64,000 bases of DNA from Lysinibacillus sp. FSL W8-0992 (GTDB lineage Bacteria > Bacillota > Bacilli > Bacillales_A > Planococcaceae). How positions within the stretch are numbered: position 1 is the first letter of the stretch; each line of letters starts with the position of its first letter. The position numbers and the translations under genes were made by a program. Shown here piece after piece: positions 1 to 9,152 of the stretch. The stretch lies in contig NZ_JBBOZQ010000001.1 of NCBI RefSeq assembly GCF_038008685.1, forward strand, positions 310,001 through 374,000, read 5' to 3'. The notes beneath the pieces were generated by a model. The model was not told the DNA's origin. It saw only the letters and a list, made by a program, of their open reading frames with translations, and ran no database searches.

Positions 1-30
1 ATATAGATTACCCAAGGAGATCGAATAATC

Positions 31-2052
31 ATGAGTCTTAAGCACAAATCATTTACGATAGATGAGCATTATATAAATTCACTTCCTTTTCCTGCAATTG
101 TTATAACACAAAATGGACAAGCAACTATTTCAGGAAAACACGCTGAAGAATTATTTGGTTTTTCAGTCAATGACATTACAGGACATACTACTCCATCCAT
201 ACATGAAAATCTACTAAGAAATCTTTCAAATGAGACGTTTCAATCGATTTTACAAAAAGAAGAAAGTACATATATAGATCAGGTTCAAGTTTGCACCCAA
301 GCTGATGAAGAAATCACTACAGCAATGCTAGCTAAGCCATACTTTGAACAGGGTGAACACCTTATTCTCATTATGTTTATGTTACCAGAGTTAATGATTA
401 ATTCGGTTTCAAACAGTAGTACTTATGTAGACTTAAAGCAAGGTTTAGACTCTACTTTTATGACCGTAACGCTTGATCGTGATGGATTTATTTTAGAATG
501 TAATGCAGAGTTTTTAAAAATTAGCCAATGGACACCAAAGCGTGTTATCGGCAAAACATTCTGGCAGTTATTCCCTGAAAATGAAGTAAGTGAAAAAATT
601 ACAAATACAATTTGGCGCAATTTAAATAATGGTCACACATGGCAAGGCGAAATTGAAAAAGTTACGAAAACAGGGCAGTCTTATTGGGTGCTTCTCACAG
701 CTATCCCAACATTTAATCTAGAAGCTAATGAGCAACAATTTATTTTAATTGAAAAGGATATTACAAAATCTAAGACGATACAACATCAGCTTGAAAAAAT
801 TGCTTACATAGATACAGAAACAGGCTTAATGAATGCTCATCGACTAGAAAAAGTAATTTCCAAAATGATCGAGGAAGAAAAACACTTCTCCTTCGTCTAT
901 TTAAGTATCGATAAGTTTTACACATTAAAAGAATTACATGATCAACAAATAAACCAAAGTCTTATTATTGAATTTACAAATCGTATCAAAATGTACTTCC
1001 AGGACAGTACAATGGCACGTATTAACGAAAATGATTTCGTTGTCATCACACCTTTAAGTGAATGGTTTATTCAAGGCTTCTTGTCCTATTTACAACAGCA
1101 TCCAATTTATAGCAGCAATATTGCAGTTCCTATTTCAATTAGTGGCGGGATTACACGCTTCCCTGAGGATCAAACTACCTTCTCACAGCTAATGAAAGCG
1201 TCTATCGCAACGATTACAACAGTTCGCGAAGCTGGTGGCGACAAAATTGTCTCCCTTTCAAAAGCAACTCATAAAGCTTTAAATCGTAAAGCATTAATTG
1301 AGAAACGTCTACTACAAGCACTTGATCAGAAAAACCTAAAAGTACTTTATCAACCACAAGTTGACGTTTACTCGGGTAAAATTACAGCTGTAGAGGCACT
1401 AGTTCGTTGGGAAGATGAAGTTATTGGCGTAGTTTCACCAGATGAGCTCATTCCAATTGCTGAGGAAACAGGGCTAATAAACAATATTGGTTCGTTTATG
1501 CTGGAAAGGGCTTGCGAACAAGCGCTTATTTGGAAGAAGGCTGGTTTCAATTTAAAGGTGGCGGTTAACTCGTCTGTCCGCGAATTCCGTGACAAAAACA
1601 TGGCCAAGTCAATTCTTGAAATGTTAGCAAAAACAAATTGTCCTGCAAACCTTATTCAAATTGAAATTACAGAGAAATTTGCATTGGAAGCTGAAGCTGC
1701 AACCTTTATTACACAACAAATGCGCAAGCTTGAAAACGAGGGCATCGCTTTCGTCTTAGATGATTTCGGTACAGGTTATGGTTCATTCCGCTATATGCAA
1801 ATTTTACCGATTGATACATTAAAAATTGATAAAGCATTTACTAGTTCGTTATTAAAATCCGAAAAATCACAAAAGCTTATGCATGGTATGATACAGTTAG
1901 GCAAATCCATGGAACTAAAAGTGGTAGCTGAGGGTGTTGAAACGGCTGAGCAAGCTAATCTGTTAATTACTTATGGCTGCGATACTATTCAAGGATTTCA
2001 CATTAGCAAACCTGTTACACCAGAAGAAATCGAGGCACTACTTGTAAAATAA
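31..2052 (+). CDS. PAS-PAS-GGDEF(degenerate)-EAL cyclic-di-GMP phosphodiesterase
   Basis: This is a putative c-di-GMP phosphodiesterase. Two PAS-like regions (about residues 10-120 and 135-255) precede a GGDEF-type domain (about 260-415) and an EAL domain (about 430-673). The GGDEF signature is replaced by INENDF near residue 332, so cyclase activity is unlikely. The EAL domain looks intact: EALVRW near 455, IEITEK, LDDFGTGYGSF, LKIDKAF, VVAEGVET and a C-terminal QGFHISKP. No membrane segment is visible, so it should sense its signal in the cytoplasm. AAGGAGA lies just upstream of the ATG. A terminator follows, so it appears to end its own unit. Catalytic activity is inferred from motifs only. 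Confidence 0.9.
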   Translation: MSLKHKSFTIDEHYINSLPFPAIVITQNGQATISGKHAEELFGFSVNDITGHTTPSIHENLLRNLSNETFQSILQKEESTYIDQVQVCTQADEEITTAMLAKPYFEQGEHLILIMFMLPELMINSVSNSSTYVDLKQGLDSTFMTVTLDRDGFILECNAEFLKISQWTPKRVIGKTFWQLFPENEVSEKITNTIWRNLNNGHTWQGEIEKVTKTGQSYWVLLTAIPTFNLEANEQQFILIEKDITKSKTIQHQLEKIAYIDTETGLMNAHRLEKVISKMIEEEKHFSFVYLSIDKFYTLKELHDQQINQSLIIEFTNRIKMYFQDSTMARINENDFVVITPLSEWFIQGFLSYLQQHPIYSSNIAVPISISGGITRFPEDQTTFSQLMKASIATITTVREAGGDKIVSLSKATHKALNRKALIEKRLLQALDQKNLKVLYQPQVDVYSGKITAVEALVRWEDEVIGVVSPDELIPIAEETGLINNIGSFMLERACEQALIWKKAGFNLKVAVNSSVREFRDKNMAKSILEMLAKTNCPANLIQIEITEKFALEAEAATFITQQMRKLENEGIAFVLDDFGTGYGSFRYMQILPIDTLKIDKAFTSSLLKSEKSQKLMHGMIQLGKSMELKVVAEGVETAEQANLLITYGCDTIQGFHISKPVTPEEIEALLVK

Positions 2053-2062
2053 AAAACAAGAT

Positions 2063-2110
2063 AAAGAGCTGTTCCTAAGGATACAATCACTTACGGAGCA
2101 GCTCTTTTTT
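2063..2110 (+). terminator. Rho-independent terminator after the EAL gene
   Basis: AAGAGCTGTTCC pairs with GGAGCAGCTCTT (one G-U pair) across a short loop, followed by a T-run. It lies 11 bases after the stop codon. Confidence 0.85.
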
Positions 2111-2142
2111 ATTACTTTTCATAATCTAGAGTTACATAGCAT

Positions 2143-2610
2143 TTATTTTCTGTAAGTCCTTTTCAGCTTTGACTTGCTGGAACGTACAGCCCGAAACACA
2201 AACTGCATTAATACTTCTGCAAATACTAGGCCCATAACAATTGCACCTGTAATTAAAAACGCCTTCAGTCCATACTGTAAGCCTTGTAAATAATCATCCT
2301 CCACTACATTTCGCATTGCATTGTAAGCCATCCCCCCTGGTACGAGGGGAATTATTCCCGCTACAATAAAGATAATCATCGGCATTTTAAAACGACGTGC
2401 ATATAAATGCGCAACAATCGCTATGATAAATGAGCTGAAAAACGAAGCGTCTACAACGTCCATACCGTGCTCTGTTAATAAATAATAAATCATCCAGCCA
2501 ATCACACCTACAAAACCACAATGGAACAAGGTTTTTCTAGGAACATTAAAAATAATTGCAATTCCGGCCGTTGAAAAAAAGCTCACAATTAATTGTACGA
2601 ATATATCCAT
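2143..2610 (-). CDS. threonine/serine exporter family protein, small subunit (YjjB/ThrE_2-like)
   Basis: The product is a 155-residue integral membrane protein with about four hydrophobic segments and the glycine/proline-rich stretch IIPLVPGGMAYNAM. That stretch is typical of the C-terminal half of ThrE-type exporters (DUF3815/ThrE_2). The gene starts 12 bases after the stop of the YjjP-like gene, so the two form an operon and probably one two-component carrier. The Shine-Dalgarno (GGGGGCGGG) is purine-rich but imperfect. Substrate is inferred from the family: export of threonine/serine or small organic acids. No terminator is visible in the roughly 30 bases to the EAL terminator region, which could act from both sides. 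Confidence 0.8.
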   Translation of the reverse strand: MDIFVQLIVSFFSTAGIAIIFNVPRKTLFHCGFVGVIGWMIYYLLTEHGMDVVDASFFSSFIIAIVAHLYARRFKMPMIIFIVAGIIPLVPGGMAYNAMRNVVEDDYLQGLQYGLKAFLITGAIVMGLVFAEVLMQFVFRAVRSSKSKLKRTYRK

Positions 2611-2622
2611 TTTTCCCGCCCC

Positions 2623-3375
2623 CTAAAATGATAGGATGACGGCAATTGCTGAACCGATAGCAAAAGCTGTTAAAAACGCCTCTGCTCCCTTTGCCATCCC
2701 TGACATAAAATGACCTGCCATTAAATCCCTTACCGCGTTGGTGATTAAAATACCTGGTACTAGTGGCATAACAGAGCTAATAATAATTTTATCAATTTCT
2801 GTACCATAGTTAAATTTCACCGCAAAAAAAGCAATCGTACCAATAATTAACGAAGCTGTGAACTCCGAGAAAAACTTCACTTTTGTTAAATGGTTCATTA
2901 GAATAAGAGTAAGAAACCCTAACCCTCCTGCTATAAATGCTGCAGGGAAATCAGACCATCCACCCTTAAACATAATTAGAAAACAGCCACTCGCAAGTGC
3001 TGCTGAAAATACTTGTATATACATTGGCAAAAAATAATTTGTTTTTTGTATCGTCTTTAGCTCGTCATAAGCGTCTTCTAATGATATTATGTGAGATGTG
3101 AGTCTACGAGATACTGAATTTACCATGGATATTTTTTGTAAATCAGTAACCCTACTGGAAATCGAAGTGATTCTCGTCGGCTGTGTCTTGCCTAACGAAA
3201 AAATGATACCTGTAGGTGTAGCATAACATTGCGCATCTAGCATATTTTGAGATTGTGCCATACGTAGCATCGTATCTTCAACACGATATGTTTCTGCACC
3301 ACTTTCAATCATAATTCGCCCTGCAAGTAACAAGCAGTCAATAGTAAATTCATTATCCACTTCATGTGATAGCAT
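2623..3375 (-). CDS. threonine/serine exporter family protein, large subunit (YjjP/ThrE_1-like)
   Basis: The 250-residue protein has a soluble N-terminal part (about 1-115) followed by about five membrane segments. The stretch LAGRIMIESGAETYRVEDTM near residue 18 is the hallmark of the ThrE_1/DUF1212 family, and VMPLVPGILITNAVRDL near 205 is the matching transporter signature. It is the first gene of a two-gene operon with the YjjB-like partner. GAAGGAGGT lies about 12 bases before the ATG. In Corynebacterium the two halves are fused as ThrE; here they are split, as in Escherichia coli YjjP/YjjB. The substrate is not shown by the sequence. Confidence 0.82.
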   Translation of the reverse strand: MLSHEVDNEFTIDCLLLAGRIMIESGAETYRVEDTMLRMAQSQNMLDAQCYATPTGIIFSLGKTQPTRITSISSRVTDLQKISMVNSVSRRLTSHIISLEDAYDELKTIQKTNYFLPMYIQVFSAALASGCFLIMFKGGWSDFPAAFIAGGLGFLTLILMNHLTKVKFFSEFTASLIIGTIAFFAVKFNYGTEIDKIIISSVMPLVPGILITNAVRDLMAGHFMSGMAKGAEAFLTAFAIGSAIAVILSF

Positions 3376-3747
3376 TCCAGTTATCTACCTCCTTCAAAAG
3401 GTTCCTTGCATATAGTAACGAACTGCAAATAAAAACTCAACCAAAAATCTTCGATATTATCAATTATATTTTGGAATAATTGTATCTGTCGCTAAATGAT
3501 ACAATGCCTTCAGTTCAAAATCCATTTATTAATCGAATTTAATTGAGCTTAAAACTGAAAAATACAGTTTGCAAAATCGAGTCTTTATAAGTTATTCACG
3601 TGGTGGTTATAAAAAACTGTTACATATTCTATTTTTTATTATATTTCTATTTAATTATATAAAATATTTGTAGATTTCTATAACTTTTCCAATGTCTCGT
3701 ACGTCTGATTTTATAGAAGAATAATTATAGAAAGGAGCAAACCAACA
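3376..3747. other. divergent intergenic region, 372 bp
   Basis: AT-rich DNA between the exporter operon (leftward) and the deacetylase gene (rightward). Apart from the ECF-like promoter candidate at 3679-3705 and the AAAGGAG ribosome binding site at 3731-3738, I see no gene or strong hairpin. Confidence 0.6.
3679..3705 (+). promoter_or_regulatory. possible ECF-sigma promoter for the deacetylase gene
   Basis: TATAAC, 17 bases, then CGTC resembles the AAC...CGTC layout of Bacillus ECF sigma promoters (SigM/SigV/SigX/SigW type). It sits about 40 bases before the start codon. Such sigma factors often control envelope genes, which fits, but the -35 is imperfect. Confidence 0.35.
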
Positions 3748-5154
3748 TTGATAGAGGAGCGCAGAAAAAGACGCCGCCCAATAATTGATTTATTGTTAAT
3801 TGGGCTCATTGTTACATTAATATCCATCATCCTTGTTATTATACTATCTAAGGACGAATTTAAATTTCAAAAAATAAGTGCCTCGAAAGACACAAATAGT
3901 GAATCTAATTTATCCACAGAAAACTCTGCGTTTCCTGGCATACGTATTGTATCTGACGTTTCTAACGATAAACGCTCACCTTTTGCCGTTCACTATCCAC
4001 AAACAGAAAATAAAGTTTTTAACGAGACCGTATTACAATATATTACGGATGCTAAAGACAACTATCTGTCATCTATGAAAAATAATAAGAATAAAGAGGC
4101 TAAGGGTGAGCTTACTATAAATTTAGAGACCTTCCCATATCACGAGCACTACTATTCATTTGTCTTGACGAAAATGCAGTATTTAGGCGGAGCTAATCAT
4201 GTCGTTTCAACAACAACATTTTTCTATAATAACGAGACAGGTGAACAAATTAATATACAAACGTTATTACAAAACGATAACAATAACTTATCAACTTTAG
4301 CAGCCTATGTTCGCAAAGATTTACAACAAAACCTTCAGTTAAAAGAAGTACTAAATGAAGATGAGCTACTTAAAGTGACGGAGCCAAAGTGGGAAAACTT
4401 TAATCGGTTTGCCATTGTCGATGATTCGATACATTTTTACTTTGACGAATATGAAATTGCAAGTGGATCAGCAGGTGCACCTATAGTGAAGCTTTCACTT
4501 TCACTTATCAATCCATTGTTAGCCTCTGAATTCCAAATTGCTATGGAGACAATGGAACCAACTAAACCTCCTGTTTCCCCAGGAGATCCAAATGTTAAAC
4601 GTATTGCGTTAACATTTGATGACGGTCCACATCCGAAAGTTACAGAGCAAATTTTAAATACGCTCGACAAATACGATGCTAAAGCTACATTCTTTATGCT
4701 TGGCAGTCGTGTAAAACACTATCCTGATATCGCCAGAGATGTTCTTGCACGTGGTCATGAAATTGGAAACCATACATGGAACCATCCTGTATTGACAAAA
4801 ATGCCGTTAGAACAAGTATTAAAAGAATATACATCAACTGCTAATGAAATTGAATTAGCAATTAATCAGGGCGCAACCGTTTTTAGACCACCATATGGAG
4901 CGACCAATGATGAAATAAATGAAAAAATACCAGTTCCTGTAGTACTATGGAGTATTGACACATTGGACTGGAAACATCGTAATTCACAATTATTACTAAC
5001 GTATATTAAAAGTAATTTGCACAATAACTCCATCGTTTTAATGCATGATATTCATCAATCAACAGCAGATGGACTCGATGCTGTACTCGCCTATTTACAA
5101 GGAGAGGGCTATGAATTTGTTACAGTATCTGAAATTCTTCCATATCGTCAATGA
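3748..5154 (+). CDS. pdaC: membrane-anchored polysaccharide deacetylase, PdaC-like
   Basis: A 468-residue protein, the same length as Bacillus subtilis PdaC (peptidoglycan N-acetylmuramic acid deacetylase). It has one N-terminal membrane anchor (about 14-34), an extracellular DUF4163/DUF3298-type region (about 60-265) and a C-terminal NodB domain (about 284-468). All five NodB motifs are visible: TFDDGPHP, HEIGNHTWNHP, FRPPYGA, WSIDTLDW and IVLMHDIH. It should act on wall glycans outside the membrane. Translation starts at TTG with AAAGGAG nine bases upstream; no ATG is near. Substrate (MurNAc, GlcNAc or chitooligomers) is inferred from overall architecture and length. Confidence 0.85.
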   Translation: MIEERRKRRRPIIDLLLIGLIVTLISIILVIILSKDEFKFQKISASKDTNSESNLSTENSAFPGIRIVSDVSNDKRSPFAVHYPQTENKVFNETVLQYITDAKDNYLSSMKNNKNKEAKGELTINLETFPYHEHYYSFVLTKMQYLGGANHVVSTTTFFYNNETGEQINIQTLLQNDNNNLSTLAAYVRKDLQQNLQLKEVLNEDELLKVTEPKWENFNRFAIVDDSIHFYFDEYEIASGSAGAPIVKLSLSLINPLLASEFQIAMETMEPTKPPVSPGDPNVKRIALTFDDGPHPKVTEQILNTLDKYDAKATFFMLGSRVKHYPDIARDVLARGHEIGNHTWNHPVLTKMPLEQVLKEYTSTANEIELAINQGATVFRPPYGATNDEINEKIPVPVVLWSIDTLDWKHRNSQLLLTYIKSNLHNNSIVLMHDIHQSTADGLDAVLAYLQGEGYEFVTVSEILPYRQ

Positions 5155-5158
5155 ATAG

Positions 5159-5199
5159 AAAAAGTGTTAGATTGACTAAAATCAATCTAACACTTTTTT
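5159..5199. terminator. bidirectional terminator hairpin (conserved repeat-associated form)
   Basis: AAAAAGTGTTAGATTGA pairs perfectly with TCAATCTAACACTTTTT. The same hairpin recurs at 25533-25572, 34736-34775 and 51579-51617, each time beside the roughly 150-bp GC-rich repeat. It can serve both the deacetylase gene and the leftward beta-propeller gene. Confidence 0.85.
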
Positions 5200-5330
5200 G
5201 CTATGCCATTGATGTCCGTTTTGGTGGTTTCTTCTCGCTTAGAACAGTTAGACGCTTCCCCCGCTAACGCGAGGGTTGTTACGTCTTACGTTTTGTTTGT
5301 TCGGCGCAGGAGTCACCCCCTTTGCTACCA
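5200..5330. repeat. GC-rich intergenic repeat, copy 1 (diverged)
   Basis: Shares GATGTCCG, TTACGTTTTG, GCAGGAGTCAC and GCTACCAT blocks with the copies at 51.6-52.2 kb, in the same orientation. It directly follows the conserved hairpin and fills the gap between two convergent genes. Confidence 0.7.
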
Positions 5331-7430
5331 TTAATTGATGTTTAGTGTATCAAGCGGTTTGAAATCTTTTAATTGGTAGCTCTTTACTTCATTGCGTGCA
5401 ATTGTGTATAAAGTATCCTCTACATAAACTACACGTTGGACGTTTTGCTCCCAATTTTCATATGGCTCACCCGTGCTTTTATTAATGATATTTCCTTTTA
5501 GTGCAATGCCCTTCTCCGCTGTAATTTCATAAATTTGTGCACCTTGACCTTGGTATACAACTTCATCGTCCTTCCCTGCCTCATAAAGCACGACTGGGAA
5601 GCCGAAGTAATGATATTCTTTATTGCGGAACAATGCTTTTGGATTGTATTGTACGTCTGAATAAGAGCCTTTTCCACCAATTTTCACTGTAGATTGCTCT
5701 TTTGGGTTTTTAAAATCTGTAACATCAAATAGCGACATTTTCATATTAGTCGTTACCGTGAAATTACGCTTCGTATAAGCATCAAAACGTTCTTCCGTAT
5801 CATAACCAATTCCAATTAGGTGTGTATCATCTAATGGATGTAAATAGTTGCTAAACCCTGGGATTTTCAATTCACCTAGTACTGTTGGCTTTCTTGGATT
5901 TGCTACATCGATAACAAATAGTGGATCAACTTGTTTAAATGTTACGACATATGCTTTCTCTCCCATAAAGCGTGCTGAATACACTTTTTCCCCTGGCGCC
6001 AAATCCTTTACTGCACCAATCTCCTTTAAGCTTTTATCTAAAATAAACAAATGGTTTCGGGAAATATTTTTCTCATCCCACATGTTGCCTTCAGTCGTAA
6101 CAATGCGGAAATTCCCCTCGTACTCATCCATTGAATATTGGTTTAACACAGAGCCTTTAACTTCACTCGTACCAACAAAGTTCATGGCTGTTCCATCTAA
6201 ATCCCATTTAAATACTTGTGTATTACTTGATAGAGGCATCCAGATTCTGTCCATGATACCTCCGAATGGAACTGCTTGATTGCCATCATAAATTGGTGTA
6301 GTTAAATATAGCGCATCTTCTGACATATAAAGTCCACTACTACCTCCTAAATAACCTTTTGTATTAGCAGTAGTTTTAGCTCCATTTTTTAAATCAATTG
6401 CTGTAATTAAACTATACGTGCCATCCATTGTGTTTGGTAAAATTGAAATCTTATCAAGAGGTAAGCTTTTGTATTCCTTACTGTCTACACTATCATACAT
6501 TTTTGGCTTTAAATCTTGGGTCCCTTCCTCTTGAAGAATCCAATAATTAGGATGCATATTGCCGATTAAATACAGCGTATCATTTGTAATTCGCATATCC
6601 TGTAAATAGCCCTCTTGAGCAACTTCACGAATAAATTTTGGATTTTTCGGATTTGTAATATCATAAAAAACGGCCGTCGACATGCTTGTGCCTGATTTTT
6701 CAATGTAGTCTTCTCCGATTGCAATTAATACATTATCGTATAATGCTAACTTCACAATATATTGAGATTCCTTTTGTTTAATTGTCGTTGCCAGCTTCAA
6801 GTTTTTAGGATTATTTGCATCAACAACAGTTATACTTTGATCTTTTATAGCGTAAATAAAACCATCTTTCACAACTACTATATCGCCCTCTTCGACACCT
6901 TCTACTTGGTTATTTGTCGTAGAAGAACTATTAGCTGAAGGTGCGCTATCTTTACTGCTTGAGGCACTATCCTCAAGAATGCCCATTTCGGGCTCCCTAT
7001 TACCATTTGCCATAATAGCTTCAAAATATTGTTGCAATTCTTTTTCAGATTTTACAGGCTCTAGTTTTTCAATAACGGTAAATGCAATATCATGGGATGT
7101 CGTCTTAAGCGTACTATAAGCGAATGCTTCTTTATTTACATGTAATCGATAACTACCAGGAGAAAGTTTACTAACAATAAGTGATTTTTTATCTTCTCCC
7201 AACGTAATTGTTGCTGTCACTCTTTGCCCCGCTTCATCGGTAACATAGACAAATTCATCCGTTATATTTTTTGATTTTAAAGCTTGTGTAAAGGATGCTG
7301 TCCAACTTTGCGTTGATATAATTGTACTTGTTGCTTTAGCATGCGCTTCTGGGGAAACCATAAATGTGAAGACCCCTGGCAAAACAGCTAAAACAACGAT
7401 AATCATTATGGCTAACCATTTACCTCTCAT
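5331..7430 (-). CDS. secreted/anchored beta-propeller domain protein with N-terminal Ig-like domain
   Basis: A 699-residue exported protein: N-terminal signal/anchor (about 5-25), an SbsA-like Ig domain (about 40-125), a Ser-rich linker near 150-180, and a long C-terminal Beta_propel (PF09826-type) region with repeated 'VFYDITNPKNPKFI'-like blades (VDANNPKNLK, VIDVANPRKP, LFDVTDFKNP). It probably binds or scaffolds something at the cell surface; no catalytic residues are apparent. The reading frame extends to 7448, but that ATG overlaps the GAAGGAG element, which is correctly spaced for the ATG at 7430. Function unknown. Confidence 0.85.
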   Translation of the reverse strand: MRGKWLAIMIIVVLAVLPGVFTFMVSPEAHAKATSTIISTQSWTASFTQALKSKNITDEFVYVTDEAGQRVTATITLGEDKKSLIVSKLSPGSYRLHVNKEAFAYSTLKTTSHDIAFTVIEKLEPVKSEKELQQYFEAIMANGNREPEMGILEDSASSSKDSAPSANSSSTTNNQVEGVEEGDIVVVKDGFIYAIKDQSITVVDANNPKNLKLATTIKQKESQYIVKLALYDNVLIAIGEDYIEKSGTSMSTAVFYDITNPKNPKFIREVAQEGYLQDMRITNDTLYLIGNMHPNYWILQEEGTQDLKPKMYDSVDSKEYKSLPLDKISILPNTMDGTYSLITAIDLKNGAKTTANTKGYLGGSSGLYMSEDALYLTTPIYDGNQAVPFGGIMDRIWMPLSSNTQVFKWDLDGTAMNFVGTSEVKGSVLNQYSMDEYEGNFRIVTTEGNMWDEKNISRNHLFILDKSLKEIGAVKDLAPGEKVYSARFMGEKAYVVTFKQVDPLFVIDVANPRKPTVLGELKIPGFSNYLHPLDDTHLIGIGYDTEERFDAYTKRNFTVTTNMKMSLFDVTDFKNPKEQSTVKIGGKGSYSDVQYNPKALFRNKEYHYFGFPVVLYEAGKDDEVVYQGQGAQIYEITAEKGIALKGNIINKSTGEPYENWEQNVQRVVYVEDTLYTIARNEVKSYQLKDFKPLDTLNIN

Positions 7431-7567
7431 TATTTTCCACTCCTTCATATACTTGTTTTATAATTAGACTACTGAAGTGTTATAAAGTTACATTTAAAGA
7501 AAAAATTTTATAAAAAAATAAAAGCGATACATTGAAACAAAACTTCGAGCAGCTTGTCGGTAACTAA

Positions 7568-7610
7568 AAATAATCCATTTTGATAAAAGTATTATCAAAA
7601 TGGATTATTT
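7568..7610 (-). terminator. terminator of the SRPBCC gene
   Basis: A perfect 19-bp inverted repeat with a five-base loop, followed on the minus strand by TTTTTAG. It lies 40 bases past the stop codon of the 7650-8111 gene. Confidence 0.75.
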
Positions 7611-7649
7611 ATTAATGGTTGCTAATAAGGACTGTCCTTCCTTCTCCTC

Positions 7650-8111
7650 TTATAAACCTTCACCAAAATCTAGCGTGCTACCTGTTTCTACTAAAGTTTT
7701 TGTATTACTTAAAATCATCCACCAAGCTGTGTCACTGTTGTCATAGGAGGCATCGCCTTCTTTCCATTGGTCATGAATAAGCGTCAATTTCGTGCATGAT
7801 CCAACAGGCTCTAAAAGATAAGAAATTCTAGATTCCAATGCTTTATTTTCCTTTACATAAGACTTTCCAGGATAGTGAGTAAAACGCAGTAACCGATTTG
7901 GTTCATATTCCAATACGTTGCCGTATACATGTACTGTTTTATCTCCATCTACACCTGGACCGACATATTCCAAAAGGTCACCAACTTGAAATGTAGAGTT
8001 AATGACAGAACCATAATAAATTTGTTTTGTACCTTCTGGAGAGATAAGTGCTTTCCAAACTTCCTCAGGTGTACCTGCAATAAAAAATTGATATTTTAAA
8101 TCATTCATCAT
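7650..8111 (-). CDS. SRPBCC (AHSA1-like) domain protein
   Basis: A 153-residue START-like fold protein of the activator-of-Hsp90-ATPase (AHSA1) family. FFIAGTPEEVWKALISPEGTK at the N-terminus and LTLIHDQW with a tryptophan-rich C-terminal helix fit the family. In bacteria these bind hydrophobic ligands but rarely have a proven role. AGGAGGC is eight bases before the ATG at 8111; the frame upstream (to 8171) lacks a ribosome binding site and overlaps the preceding terminator, so the shorter protein is chosen. It follows the WYL regulator, a pairing commonly seen for this family and suggestive of regulation by it. Confidence 0.8.
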   Translation of the reverse strand: MMNDLKYQFFIAGTPEEVWKALISPEGTKQIYYGSVINSTFQVGDLLEYVGPGVDGDKTVHVYGNVLEYEPNRLLRFTHYPGKSYVKENKALESRISYLLEPVGSCTKLTLIHDQWKEGDASYDNSDTAWWMILSNTKTLVETGSTLDFGEGL

Positions 8112-8152
8112 TTTTATGCCTCCTATAATTTTGTTTTGAACATTTACAGTAT

Positions 8153-8186
8153 AAAAAAACTTCACTGACAACTACGGTCAGTGAAG
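8153..8186 (-). terminator. terminator overlapping the stop codon of the WYL regulator
   Basis: CTTCACTGAC pairs with GTCAGTGAAG; on the minus strand seven T residues follow. The stop codon of the regulator (8178-8180) lies inside the stem. Confidence 0.8.
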
Positions 8187-9152
8187 TGAAGTATTTTGAT
8201 AATGCTTGAATAACTCAAAGCTAATAGTTGCCAATTTTTCCTGTAATAAAGTTGGCTCCAAAATAGTAAGTGATTTACCATAGGGAAGAAGAAAGTAAGG
8301 TACAAAACGATGAATGGACTCTTTATCAACCTTAAATAGAGCCTGATTATTTTTTCGCTCTATTAAAGCATGATTGAATAACCAATGCTGACATAAATCA
8401 TCTAGCACATGTGCATTACCTTCGATACGGACTGAAACGAGTTTATCAAGCTGATTCGAATCAGGTAAAAGGTCTTTTAAAAAGTAAGAACGTGCTGAGA
8501 ATCCAAAAGGTCGATCAAATTTTTGATCTGTTTTGGACAATGATTGAATACGATCAATTCGAAAACTCCGCACTTCTTTCCGCAAATGGCAATAAGCTAC
8601 TGTGTACCATTTACTTTTCCAATATACAATACCATAAGGGTCGATATAACGAGATTGAGGTTCAATCTCTCTTTCTTTATGATAAACGATATTTACACTA
8701 TAACTGTCTGCAACAGCCATTTCTAAATCTTGAAGAATAGATTTTAAAGAAGGTGCAACAGTCGGATGTATAACTTCAAATCCTCTTAAATGATTATTAA
8801 TATGATTCAGTTGTTCCTCGTTTGTATACATTTTCAATTTAGAAATGGCTTCATCTAAAGTTTCACTAAAAGGATACCCGGCATCTATTGCAAATTTTGC
8901 AGCGTGTACAAGCGCTTTCTGCTCATCCGGGTTAAAAAATAAAGGGGCCTTTGTAAATTCATTTAGTAAACTGTACCCACCGTTATGCCCTGCATCTGAA
9001 ATGATTGGTACGCCACTTGCACATAGAGCATCAATATAACGGTATACCGTACGGATACTGATTTCTAATTCTTCAGCTAGCTCCTTTGCAGTCAATTGTT
9101 TCCTTGTTTTAAGGAGCCATAATATAGAAAGCATATTAACCATTTTAGACAT
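8178..9152 (-). CDS. YafY-type WYL-domain transcriptional regulator
   Basis: A 324-residue DeoR-type regulator. The N-terminal winged helix-turn-helix spans about residues 1-60 (KQLTAKELAEELEISIRTVYRYIDAL). The middle and C-terminal parts carry the WYL domain (YGIVYWKSKWYTVAYCHLRKEVRSFRIDRI, about 170-205) with a WCX-like tail. WYL domains sense nucleotides or other small ligands. The longest frame starts at a TTG (9158) only four bases from AAAGGA; ATG 9152 has ten bases and is preferred. The downstream SRPBCC gene is separated by a terminator, so it would need its own promoter. Confidence 0.85.
   Translation of the reverse strand: MSKMVNMLSILWLLKTRKQLTAKELAEELEISIRTVYRYIDALCASGVPIISDAGHNGGYSLLNEFTKAPLFFNPDEQKALVHAAKFAIDAGYPFSETLDEAISKLKMYTNEEQLNHINNHLRGFEVIHPTVAPSLKSILQDLEMAVADSYSVNIVYHKEREIEPQSRYIDPYGIVYWKSKWYTVAYCHLRKEVRSFRIDRIQSLSKTDQKFDRPFGFSARSYFLKDLLPDSNQLDKLVSVRIEGNAHVLDDLCQHWLFNHALIERKNNQALFKVDKESIHRFVPYFLLPYGKSLTILEPTLLQEKLATISFELFKHYQNTSLH

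Noticed and set aside
5848-6279. 143-codon plus-strand frame opposite the beta-propeller gene
   Set aside because: No ribosome site and no protein-like domain; the minus-strand gene is clear.
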